A DNA stretch of 64,000 bases, taken from positions 4,588,001 to 4,652,000 of the forward strand of contig NZ_CP116257.1 of NCBI RefSeq assembly GCF_027947595.1, read 5' to 3'. The position numbers were made by a program, and so were the translations under genes. Source of the DNA: Streptomyces lienomycini (GTDB lineage: Bacteria > Actinomycetota > Actinomycetes > Streptomycetales > Streptomycetaceae). Positions within the stretch are counted from its first letter, which is position 1, and every line of letters begins with the position of its first letter. Below are positions 22,150 through 32,869 of this stretch, in pieces. Below the pieces are notes generated by a model. That model had not been told where the DNA came from. It was given only the letters and a program-made list of their open reading frames with translations, and did no database searches.

Positions 22150-22515
22150 TCAGGTCGCGGGCGTCTCCCGCGGCGGCAGCCGGTGGTAGTAGTCGCCGAC
22201 GGACGCGAGGTAGTCGCGGTCCATCGTCTCGCTGTCGGTCCGGAACCTGGGCGCGGCCTTGACCTCGGCCCTGGTGCAGGTCAGCGTGACCGTACGGGCT
22301 TCGGCGTCGATGCCGCGGACCACTCCGACCGGCACGAGCACGCTGCGGCCGAACACCCAGACGCCGGTGTCGACGACGAGGTGGCGCATGCCGAAGTGCT
22401 CGGCCTGCCGGTCCACGTGCCCGATGGTGCCGTCGCCGGCGACGACGGTGCAGCCCGTCAGGTCCTGTCCCTCCGCGTGAGCGCTGTCCGCCGTGTACGA
22501 CCAGATGCTCTCCAT
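22150..22515 (-). CDS. PRC-barrel domain protein
   Basis: A 121-residue protein with a PRC-barrel (about residues 12-80; DLTGCTVVAGDGTIGHVDRQ, then HLVVDTGVWVFGRSVLVPVG) and a short charged tail ending in YYHRLPPRE. PRC-barrels are small beta-barrels found in photosynthetic reaction centres, RimM and stress proteins; here the partner is unknown. ATG 22515 lies 84 bases after a SigB-type -10 element (22600-22605). An in-frame GTG two codons earlier could also serve. The gene is divergent from the poly-HAMP kinase and precedes an RsbW-like gene on the same strand. Confidence 0.85.
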   Translation of the reverse strand: MESIWSYTADSAHAEGQDLTGCTVVAGDGTIGHVDRQAEHFGMRHLVVDTGVWVFGRSVLVPVGVVRGIDAEARTVTLTCTRAEVKAAPRFRTDSETMDRDYLASVGDYYHRLPPRETPAT

Positions 22516-22599
22516 CGGCACGCTGCCCTTCCCTCCCGTGTCGGTGACGACCGTGGGGCCGGGCGGGCGCAACGGGCCTGACCGGCTCCACAGCAGCAG

Positions 22600-22624
22600 A
22601 TACCCGGCCGAGGCCGACGCATTC
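22600..22624 (-). promoter_or_regulatory. SigB-type promoter for the PRC-barrel gene
   Basis: Read on the minus strand, GAAT (22624-22621), 15 bases, then GGGTAT (22605-22600). This fits GNNT-N14-16-GGGTAC/T. The predicted start point near 22593 leaves a leader of about 78 bases before ATG 22515. The RsbW-like gene downstream would be on the same transcript. Confidence 0.65.
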
Positions 22625-22738
22625 GGGTCCGGCGGGCCATTCGGCGGTGGCGTGGTCCGGACGGGGCGCGCGGCCGGTTCCCGTCCGCTCCGGCGTGCCC
22701 CGTCCGGGGGTACGTGTTCCACCGGGTGACACATCGCT

Positions 22739-22767
22739 TTGTCGCCGCCCGGGACCTGGGTTAGCCT
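22739..22767 (+). promoter_or_regulatory. Candidate housekeeping promoter for the poly-HAMP kinase
   Basis: TTGTCG (22739-22744), a 17-base spacer, then TAGCCT (22762-22767), close to the vegetative TTGACN-N17-TANNNT pattern. The 128-base leader that would follow holds an 8-bp perfect hairpin, CCGGACCA/TGGTCCGG (22827-22846), 56 bases before the start codon. The rest of the 386-bp divergent gap also carries GGGTAC at 22708-22713, but that has no matching -35. Confidence 0.5.
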
Positions 22768-22901
22768 CTGACGTATTTTTCTCCCGGGGGCAAATCCGTG
22801 AACTGCGCAAACGCGGACACGGGAGGCCGGACCACCCATGGTCCGGAGGGGGTGGCGAGTCCTCGCTCCGAGGGCTCCCGGGGAGCGGAACGAGGGTGCG
22901 C

Positions 22902-26897
<3,996 letters not shown>

Positions 26898-26943
26898 GCG
26901 CGCCGCGCGCCGTGCGGGCTCTCGGCCGAGGAGCGTTCCCGTC

Positions 26944-27585
26944 GTGAACATGTCCGAACTGCCGGGCGATCCGGATCCCGGCCTGGGCGGGATGACCCCG
27001 CTGTCGCCGGTGGGCAGGCTGGCGGCCACGGTGGACCGGCTCAGCCGCGAGGTGCGGGCCGCCCAGGCGGAGGCCGAGGGCCGGGCGCTGATCGAGTTGG
27101 CCAAGGGCATCCTGGTCGCACGGCTCGGATGCGGTCCGGCGCAGGCCGCCCGGCAGCTCGCCGAACTGGCCGGTCAGTCCCAGGTGACGCCGCTGGAGTT
27201 CGCGGTCGAGGTCATCAACCAGGCCGCCCGGGACCGGGTGTCGGAGGTGACGGACGCGTTCCTGACGGCCACCGCCGCCGTACGGGCCGCCGACCCGGGT
27301 GACGGCGCGCGGGGCGCCGGGCCCGGGGGCCGGTGGCCGACTCGGCCGCCGTACGCCTGCGGGCCGCCGAGAGCGGCGCGCTGGCCGCGGACGACACCCA
27401 GGCCGTGGCCGACGCGCTGCTGGAGCAGGCGCTGCGCCCGCTCGGCGCGGTCGCGGTGGCCATCTGGGCCGCCGGGTACGACGGTTCGCTCACGCTGGCG
27501 GGCAGCGCCGGGTTCCCGCCGGCCGAGGCGGCCCGCTGGCGTTACGTGCCGCCGGACGTGGCGACGGTGGCCAGGTGCGGACTGA
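26944..27585 (+). CDS. ANTAR-domain 5' part of a regulator, probably frameshifted
   Basis: The first 120 codons encode a helical ANTAR-like segment (RALIELAKGILVARLGCGPAQAARQLAELAGQSQ, then FAVEVINQAARDRVSEV). After about base 27320 the frame turns into Arg/Pro/Trp-rich noncoding-like sequence to a stop at 27585. Meanwhile the coding signal continues one frame over, as the GAF-PAS-PP2C gene starting at GTG 27333. The switch must lie between 27303 (the other frame's last stop is TGA at 27300) and about 27340, where there is a GGGGG run (27325-27329). One missing base there would fuse both into a single ANTAR-GAF-PAS-PP2C protein of about 800 residues. The start is GTG 26944, after GAGGAG. Confidence 0.7.
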   Translation: MNMSELPGDPDPGLGGMTPLSPVGRLAATVDRLSREVRAAQAEAEGRALIELAKGILVARLGCGPAQAARQLAELAGQSQVTPLEFAVEVINQAARDRVSEVTDAFLTATAAVRAADPGDGARGAGPGGRWPTRPPYACGPPRAARWPRTTPRPWPTRCWSRRCARSARSRWPSGPPGTTVRSRWRAAPGSRRPRRPAGVTCRRTWRRWPGAD

Positions 27586-29369
27586 CCGAGCGGTCGGGGC
27601 AGTGGTTCGCGTCGCTCGCCGGGACGGGGCTGCCCAGCGTGGGCCGGCACCAGTACCCGGACGGCGGCAGGGTCGCGGTGCCCGCCGGTACCGGGGGCCG
27701 CATCCACGGCGTGCTGGAGATCGCCTGGCCGGTGCCGCTGGCCCCGCAGCCGCCCCAGGTGGTCCGGCAGGTGGAGGCCCTGGCGGAGCTGTGCGCGCAC
27801 ACTCTGGAGTCGTACACGCCGCCGCGCGGCCCCGGGCAGGAGCCCCGGGTCATCCCGGACGCGGTGGAGCTGATGGACCTGGCGGACGGCCTCCACGACC
27901 CGGCGCTGGTCCTGGTGCCGCACCTGGACGCCGCGGGTCACCTTGCGGACTTCCGCATCCAGCACGTGAACAAGCGGTTCCTGGACCCGGCCGGACGGCC
28001 GCGTGCGGTCGTGGGCGGCGCGCTGCTCCTCGAGGCGTACCCGATGGCCGCCGGGGACAGCGAGCTGTTCCAGAACGTGGAGCGGGTGTACGCGACGGGC
28101 GAGCCCTTCCGGGCCCGGCACATGAACCTGACCGCCCTGGTGGACCAGGTGCCGCTGTCCGCGGTCGCGGACATCAGCGTCAGCCGGCACGGCAACGCCG
28201 TGCTGCTCATCTGGCGCATCGAGGACGAGACGGCCCGGCTGGCCAGCCTCCTCCAGCACGCCCAGCGCCTCGGCCGCATCGGCGGTTTCGAGGAGAACCT
28301 GCTGACCGGCGAGATCACCTGGAACGGGCAGCTGTTCGACCTGTACGGGCGTCCGCACACCAGCACGCCGGTGCCGCTGGAGGAGCTGGCGGCGCACGCC
28401 CATCCGGACGACGCCGTGGCCATCGGGCGGTTCCTGCGCACGCTGCTGCACCACCGGCGGCCGGCGTCGGCGGCGTTCCGGCTGCGGCGGCCGGACGGGG
28501 TGACCCGGCACGTGCGGGTGGTGGCCGAGCCGGTGCTGGACACCGACGACCGGCTGCTCCTCGTCCGGGGCGCCTGTCAGGACATCTCGGCCCAGCACTG
28601 GACGGAGGTGGCGCTCGCCGCGACCCGCGACCAGTTGGCGCAGACCGAGCAGCAGGCCATCGAGCGCGCCCGGTTGACCCTGCAGTTGCAGCACGCCATC
28701 ATGCCGCCCGCCCAGACCCCGCTGCGGGTGCCGGACCTTCAGGTGGCCGTCCGGTACCGGCCCGCGGAGACCGAGCAGCTGGTGGGCGGCGACTGGTACG
28801 ACGCGGTGATGCTGCCGAGCGGTCTGGTGCTGCTGTGCGTGGGCGACGTCGCCGGGCACGGGATAGAGGCGGCGACCAGCATGGTGGTGCTGCGCAACGC
28901 GCTGCGCGGTCTGGCGGTGACCGGTGCGGGCCCGGGGCAGCTGCTGTCCTGGCTCAACATCGTGGCGCACCATCTGACGGGCGGGATCACCGCGACGGCG
29001 GTGTGCGGCCTGTACGACCCGGCGCGGCGCACACTGCGCTGGGCCAGGGCGGGTCATCTGCCACCGGTGCTGGTGCGGGGCCCGGGGGCGGAGCCGCTGC
29101 CGCTGGTGCGGGGCATGCTGCTGGGGGCGGTGGCGGAGACGGCGTACGAGGAGGCCGAGGCGCAGCTGGCCGCCGGGGACACGCTGCTCATGTACACCGA
29201 CGGTCTGATCGAACGCCGGGACCGCCCGGTGGAGGAGGCGCTGGCCCAGTTGCTGAGCACCGTACGGCCGACGCCGAACACCCTGGACCAGCACCTGGAC
29301 CGGCTGCTCACCTACAGCAGGTCGGACACGGACGACGACACGTGTCTGGTGGGCATCCGGGTCGGTTGA
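27333..29369 (+). CDS. GAF-PAS-PP2C (SpoIIE/RsbU-type) serine phosphatase
   Basis: A 678-residue phosphatase of the kind that dephosphorylates STAS anti-sigma antagonists. An N-terminal GAF-like domain (about residues 20-165) is followed by two PAS-like regions (about 180-290 and 300-420), a helical linker and the PP2C domain (about 455-678). Metal-site motifs are GGDWYDAV, VGDVAGHGIEA and the C-terminal SDTDDDTCLVGI. The GTG 27333 has no ribosome site of its own, which supports it being the 3' part of a frameshifted ANTAR fusion. It lies just upstream of the STAS gene (29488), its likely substrate. Domain identity is strong; the start is weak. Confidence 0.85.
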   Translation: MADSAAVRLRAAESGALAADDTQAVADALLEQALRPLGAVAVAIWAAGYDGSLTLAGSAGFPPAEAARWRYVPPDVATVARCGLTERSGQWFASLAGTGLPSVGRHQYPDGGRVAVPAGTGGRIHGVLEIAWPVPLAPQPPQVVRQVEALAELCAHTLESYTPPRGPGQEPRVIPDAVELMDLADGLHDPALVLVPHLDAAGHLADFRIQHVNKRFLDPAGRPRAVVGGALLLEAYPMAAGDSELFQNVERVYATGEPFRARHMNLTALVDQVPLSAVADISVSRHGNAVLLIWRIEDETARLASLLQHAQRLGRIGGFEENLLTGEITWNGQLFDLYGRPHTSTPVPLEELAAHAHPDDAVAIGRFLRTLLHHRRPASAAFRLRRPDGVTRHVRVVAEPVLDTDDRLLLVRGACQDISAQHWTEVALAATRDQLAQTEQQAIERARLTLQLQHAIMPPAQTPLRVPDLQVAVRYRPAETEQLVGGDWYDAVMLPSGLVLLCVGDVAGHGIEAATSMVVLRNALRGLAVTGAGPGQLLSWLNIVAHHLTGGITATAVCGLYDPARRTLRWARAGHLPPVLVRGPGAEPLPLVRGMLLGAVAETAYEEAEAQLAAGDTLLMYTDGLIERRDRPVEEALAQLLSTVRPTPNTLDQHLDRLLTYSRSDTDDDTCLVGIRVG

Positions 29370-29401
29370 GACGCCGCGCGGGGGCCGGGCCGGGCCGGCA
29401 G

Positions 29402-29426
29402 GTATGGGGTCGGGAATCGGGGGTAT
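29402..29426 (+). promoter_or_regulatory. SigB-type promoter before the STAS/stressosome genes
   Basis: GTAT (29402-29405), 15 bases, then GGGTAT (29421-29426), fitting GNNT-N14-16-GGGTAC/T. A start near 29433 would leave a leader of about 55 bases before GTG 29488. It lies in the 118-bp gap after the phosphatase gene, so the STAS gene could be made both by read-through and from this site. Confidence 0.6.
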
Positions 29427-29487
29427 CCGCCCGGCGCGGTGGGCCACACGCCGGTCCGCCGTGCCGCCGCGTTTGTTGGAGGTAGAC

Positions 29488-29880
29488 GTGCCCATAGCCC
29501 AGAACCCGCTGTCCGTCGAGGTGACGCTGCCGCGGGAGGATGTCGCGCTGCTCAAGGTGGAGGGGTACCTGGACGTCGACACGGCGACCGAGTTCCAGCA
29601 CCATCTGGCCAACCAACTCCACCACGGCCGACGGCACTTCCTGCTGGACCTGTCGGAGGTCCCGTTCATGGACTCGTCCGGCATGAACATCATTCTGCGG
29701 GTCTACCAGGAGGCCAGGGACCTGCCGGGCAGTGTGCACATCATCTCACCGCCCTCGGCGGTGCGGCGTGTCCTGGACCTGACGGGGGTGAGCATCACGG
29801 TGCCGGTCTCTCAGAGCGTCGACGAGGCCCTCTCCCGGGTCGACGCGCACCCGGAGGGCCCGCGGGTGCCCGACGCCTGA
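29488..29880 (+). CDS. STAS anti-sigma factor antagonist (RsbV-like)
   Basis: A 130-residue single STAS domain. The phospho-acceptor motif is FMDSSGMN with Ser64 at the site that RsbW-type kinases phosphorylate; LLKVEGYLDVDTATEF is the leading strand-helix pair. When dephosphorylated it should bind an RsbW-like kinase and free a SigB-type sigma factor. GTG 29488 follows TTGGAGGTAGAC; a longer frame to 29404 overlaps the promoter and is unlikely. The gene lies between two PP2C phosphatase genes and the RsbR-S-T set, so it is the likely link between stressosome signalling and sigma release. Confidence 0.9.
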   Translation: MPIAQNPLSVEVTLPREDVALLKVEGYLDVDTATEFQHHLANQLHHGRRHFLLDLSEVPFMDSSGMNIILRVYQEARDLPGSVHIISPPSAVRRVLDLTGVSITVPVSQSVDEALSRVDAHPEGPRVPDA

Positions 29881-30037
29881 GCCTCCCGCCCCGCGCCTCA
29901 TCCGGACCGGGCGTGCGGAAGCGGGTGCCGTGCCAGGTCGGCGGGTGGATACAGTGGTCGCCCGGCAGAGTCACGTCGCCGGCACGTCACCCCGTCCGGG
30001 GCGGGGTGCGGCGCAACGCGGATGAGGAGTGGGACAA

Positions 30038-30937
30038 GTGCCGGAACAGGCGGAGGGAACGGCGGGGGTGCCGACGCACGAGGTGCGGGACTTCCTGCGG
30101 CGTCGGCGTGAGCAGATCGCCCAGCGTTGGGCGGACGAGCCCTTGTTCCGGGCCGTGTTCACCGTCTCCCGCGACGAGGCGGTGGAGGCGGGCAAGGCCG
30201 TCGTGGACGCGTTGGCGCAAGTCGCCGACGCGTCGCGGGTCGAGGACCCGGACGCGGCCGGATTCACGGCGGTGCGGGAGCAGTTGGCGCGGATGGGCGC
30301 GGCCCGTTCGCGCGCGGGGCTGAGCACCGCGCAGGTGTCGAGCGAGCTGGCCGCACTGCGTCCGCCGGTCGAGAACCTGCTGGTGTCCGACCTGCCCGAG
30401 GACGCCCCGGCGGAGGAGGTCCGGGCCTGTGTCACCACGCTGAGTGTGCTGATGGGCACCCTGCGGGTGGTGGTGATGCAGACGGCGCTCAGCGAGGGCC
30501 AGGCGCTCATCGACCGCCAGCAGCTGCAGCTGCTGGAGGTGGCCACGCCGGTCATCAAGCTGTGGGACGGCATCGTGGCCGTGCCGCTGATCGGCACGCT
30601 GGACAGCGCCCGCAGCCAGGTGGTGATGGAAACCCTGCTGGAGTCCATCGTGGAGCAGCGGGCCCGCTACGCGATCCTGGACATCACCGGGGTTCCGACC
30701 GTCGACTCGCTGGTGGCCCAGCATCTGATGAAGACGGTCGCGGCGGCCCGGCTGATGGGTGCCGAGTGCATCGTCTCCGGCATCCGGCCGGCGATCGCGC
30801 AGACCATGGTCCACCTCGGTCTGGACCTGGGCACGGTGGTCACCCGCGCGAGCCTCGCCGACGCGCTGGGCTATGTGCTGCACCAGCTCGGGGTCGGCAT
30901 CGTGACTCCCGGCACGAACGGTGCGGTCGAGCGGTGA
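30038..30937 (+). CDS. rsbR: RsbR-type stressosome protein
   Basis: A 299-residue RsbT co-antagonist. A helical N-terminal sensor (about residues 10-150; RDFLRRRREQIAQRWADEPLF) precedes a linker helix (QTALSEGQALIDRQQLQLLEV) and a STAS domain (about 165-285). By alignment from memory with B. subtilis RsbRA, Ser190 (TLDSARS) and Ser224 (GVPTVDSLVAQHL) stand at the RsbT-phosphorylated Thr171 and Thr205. The N-terminus is not a globin; its signal is unknown. GTG 30038 follows GAGGAG at 8 bases. It overlaps rsbS by GTGA. In the stressosome, RsbR and RsbS form a shell that holds RsbT until stress. Confidence 0.88.
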   Translation: MPEQAEGTAGVPTHEVRDFLRRRREQIAQRWADEPLFRAVFTVSRDEAVEAGKAVVDALAQVADASRVEDPDAAGFTAVREQLARMGAARSRAGLSTAQVSSELAALRPPVENLLVSDLPEDAPAEEVRACVTTLSVLMGTLRVVVMQTALSEGQALIDRQQLQLLEVATPVIKLWDGIVAVPLIGTLDSARSQVVMETLLESIVEQRARYAILDITGVPTVDSLVAQHLMKTVAAARLMGAECIVSGIRPAIAQTMVHLGLDLGTVVTRASLADALGYVLHQLGVGIVTPGTNGAVER

Positions 30938-31365
30938 GCCAGGCGTTTCCCGGGCCCCACGGGGCTCCGGTGACAGGGCATGTTCCGGTGCTCCGGCTCG
31001 GTGAGGTCCTCCTGGTCACCCTTCAGGGGGACCTGCACGACAGCACGGCGCAGCAGCTCCAGGAGGATCTCGCCGAGACCATCGTGCGCAGTGGTGCCAC
31101 CGGCGTGATCATCGACGTCTCCGGCGTGGAGATCGTCGACTCCTTCCTCGGCCGGATCCTGGCCGAGATCGCCGGGCAGACCGGCCTGCTGGCCGCCCGG
31201 ACCGTGCTGGTCGGTATGCGTCCCGCGGTCGCCATCACCCTGGTGGAGCTGGGTCTCACGCTGCCGGGCGTGCACACCGCGCTCAGCACCGAGGTGGCCA
31301 TGGAGCTCCTCAGACAGCAGGCTCCCTCGTCCCGCTTCGGCGGCCTGCGCCAGGAGCGTCAGTGA
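30934..31365 (+). CDS. rsbS: RsbS-type stressosome STAS protein
   Basis: A 143-residue minimal STAS protein with IDVSGVEIVDSFLGRILAEIA, the RsbS signature; Ser70 is the equivalent of the RsbT-phosphorylated Ser59. Further RsbS features are LVTLQGDLHDSTAQQLQEDL and VLVGMRPAVAITLVELGL. It is the core scaffold of the stressosome and the main RsbT-holding protein. The GTG start overlaps the rsbR stop, and the TGA stop overlaps the rsbT start, so the three should be made in fixed proportion. The C-terminal tail after the STAS core (QQAPSSRFGGLRQERQ) is longer than in Bacillus. Confidence 0.9.
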   Translation: MSQAFPGPHGAPVTGHVPVLRLGEVLLVTLQGDLHDSTAQQLQEDLAETIVRSGATGVIIDVSGVEIVDSFLGRILAEIAGQTGLLAARTVLVGMRPAVAITLVELGLTLPGVHTALSTEVAMELLRQQAPSSRFGGLRQERQ

Positions 31366-31805
31366 TGCACACTGCCGCGGGCTCCCAGGCCCGCCTGCCG
31401 ATCCGTTCGGACATGGATCTGGTATGGGTGCGACAGCATGTGCGGCAGGCCGCCGCCCAGCTCGGCTTCGGCCTGGTGGACCAGACCAAGCTGGTCACCG
31501 CGGCCAGTGAGCTGGCCCGCAACACGCTCGTGTACGGCGGTGGCGGCACCATGGAGACGGAGTCCCTCGCCGAGGGGGCCACGCGCGGGCTGCGGCTGAC
31601 CTTCAGCGACGAGGGGCCCGGCATCCCGGATCTGGAACAGGCGCTCAGCGACGGTTTCACGTCCGGCGAGGGGCTGGGCATGGGGCTGGGCGGCGCGCGT
31701 CGCCTGGTGCACGAGTTCTCCATCGACAGTGCCCCGGGCGCCGGGACGACCGTGCGGGTGGCGTCCTGGGTGGGCCGGCCGCCACGCCCGCGTGAGGAAT
31801 CCTGA
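31365..31805 (+). CDS. rsbT: RsbT-type serine kinase
   Basis: A 146-residue HATPase kinase. RSDMDLVWVRQHVRQAA is the typical RsbT start, ASELARNTLVYG the N-box, and DEGPGIPDLEQALSDGFTSGEGLGMGLGGARRL the G1-G2 lid, all close to Bacillus RsbT. It phosphorylates RsbR and RsbS under stress, leaves the complex, and activates an RsbU-type phosphatase; the PP2C proteins encoded on either side are candidate targets. ATG 31365 is 8 bases after AGGAG; GTG 31362, overlapping the rsbS stop, is the alternative. It ends in TGATG, coupled to the next gene. Confidence 0.92.
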   Translation: MHTAAGSQARLPIRSDMDLVWVRQHVRQAAAQLGFGLVDQTKLVTAASELARNTLVYGGGGTMETESLAEGATRGLRLTFSDEGPGIPDLEQALSDGFTSGEGLGMGLGGARRLVHEFSIDSAPGAGTTVRVASWVGRPPRPREES

Positions 31806-32869
31806 TGCCACGCGTGTGGGACGTCCCGGTGCACGACTCGACCCGGGTGCGCGATGCCAGGGTGGCCGCGGAGCACGCGGCGGCCCTGGCCGGACTCGAC
31901 GAGCGGCGGACCTCGACGGCGGCGCTGGTGGCGACCGAGCTGGCCACCAACCTGCTCAAGCACGCCGGGGGCGGCCGCGTGCTGATCGACGTGGTCGCCC
32001 CGGCCGTCCTCAGCGCCGGCCGGGAGGGGAGTTCGCAGGTGCAGGTGACCACGATCGACCACGGCCCCGGGATCGCCGACGTGTCCGCCGCGCTGCGCGA
32101 CGGTTTCACCACCACGGGTTCCCTCGGTGCCGGCCTCGGCACGTGCGCGCGCCTCGCCGACGACTTCGACCTGCACAGTGTTCCCGGCCGGGGCACGGTG
32201 GTGGTCGCCCGGCTGGGCGCCGTACCGGACGCCCGCGCCGCCGAGTCCGGTCCGGCGACCCGGTTGCGGGCCGGCGCGGTGAACCTCCCGTTCGGCGGTG
32301 CGGACTACTCGGGCGACGCGTGGGCCTGGGTCCGGGACGGCGACCTCGTCACGCTGATGCTGGCCGACGGTCTCGGTCACGGTCCGGAGGCGGCCCGCGC
32401 CTCGAGCGCCGCCGTGGACGCGCTGCGCGCCTCGGCCGGGCTGAGGCCGGCCGAGGCGGTACGGCGGCTGGACCGGGCGTTGTCCGGCACCCGTGGCGCC
32501 GCCGTCGCGGTCGCGCAGGTCGACACGCGCGCCGGGGTGCTCAGGTTCACCGGGGTCGGCAACATCGGGGCGCGACTGTGCGAGGGCGGTACGTGGCGGC
32601 ACCTCGTGTCGCGGCCCGGCATCGTCGGCACCCACCGGCCCAGCACCCTGCGCGAGGAGGAGGCGGTCTGGGCGGACGACCGGGTGCTGGTCCTGCACAG
32701 CGACGGTCTGCCGAGCCGTTGGTCGCCGACGTCCGACACGTGCCGCACGGCGACCGACCCGGCGGTGACCGCCGCCGTCACGATCCGTGACGCCAGCAGC
32801 CCGGCAAGGCCCGTACGGGACGACACCGCGGTCGCCGTGCTGGCCCCGACCCCGCCGGACCGTTCATGA
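31805..32869 (+). CDS. RsbT-like ATPase fused to RsbX-like PP2C phosphatase
   Basis: A 354-residue fusion. Residues 1-130 are a HATPase domain (ATELATNLLKHAGGG N-box; DHGPGIADVSAALRDGFTTTGSLGAGLG lid) very like RsbT. Residues about 150-350 are a small PP2C domain like RsbX (NLPFGGADYSGDAWAWV, LADGLGHGPEAA, HSDGLPSRW, RDDTAVAVL). RsbX resets the stressosome by removing phosphate from RsbS and RsbR. Joining a kinase-like and a phosphatase domain in one chain suggests a self-contained reset enzyme. The ATG overlaps the rsbT stop by one base, and ATGA links it to the next gene. Domain calls are firm; the substrate is inferred from the order. Confidence 0.88.
   Translation: MPRVWDVPVHDSTRVRDARVAAEHAAALAGLDERRTSTAALVATELATNLLKHAGGGRVLIDVVAPAVLSAGREGSSQVQVTTIDHGPGIADVSAALRDGFTTTGSLGAGLGTCARLADDFDLHSVPGRGTVVVARLGAVPDARAAESGPATRLRAGAVNLPFGGADYSGDAWAWVRDGDLVTLMLADGLGHGPEAARASSAAVDALRASAGLRPAEAVRRLDRALSGTRGAAVAVAQVDTRAGVLRFTGVGNIGARLCEGGTWRHLVSRPGIVGTHRPSTLREEEAVWADDRVLVLHSDGLPSRWSPTSDTCRTATDPAVTAAVTIRDASSPARPVRDDTAVAVLAPTPPDRS

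Noticed and set aside
22708..22713. GGGTAC upstream of the poly-HAMP kinase
   Set aside because: No matching -35; the TTGTCG/TAGCCT pair downstream is better.
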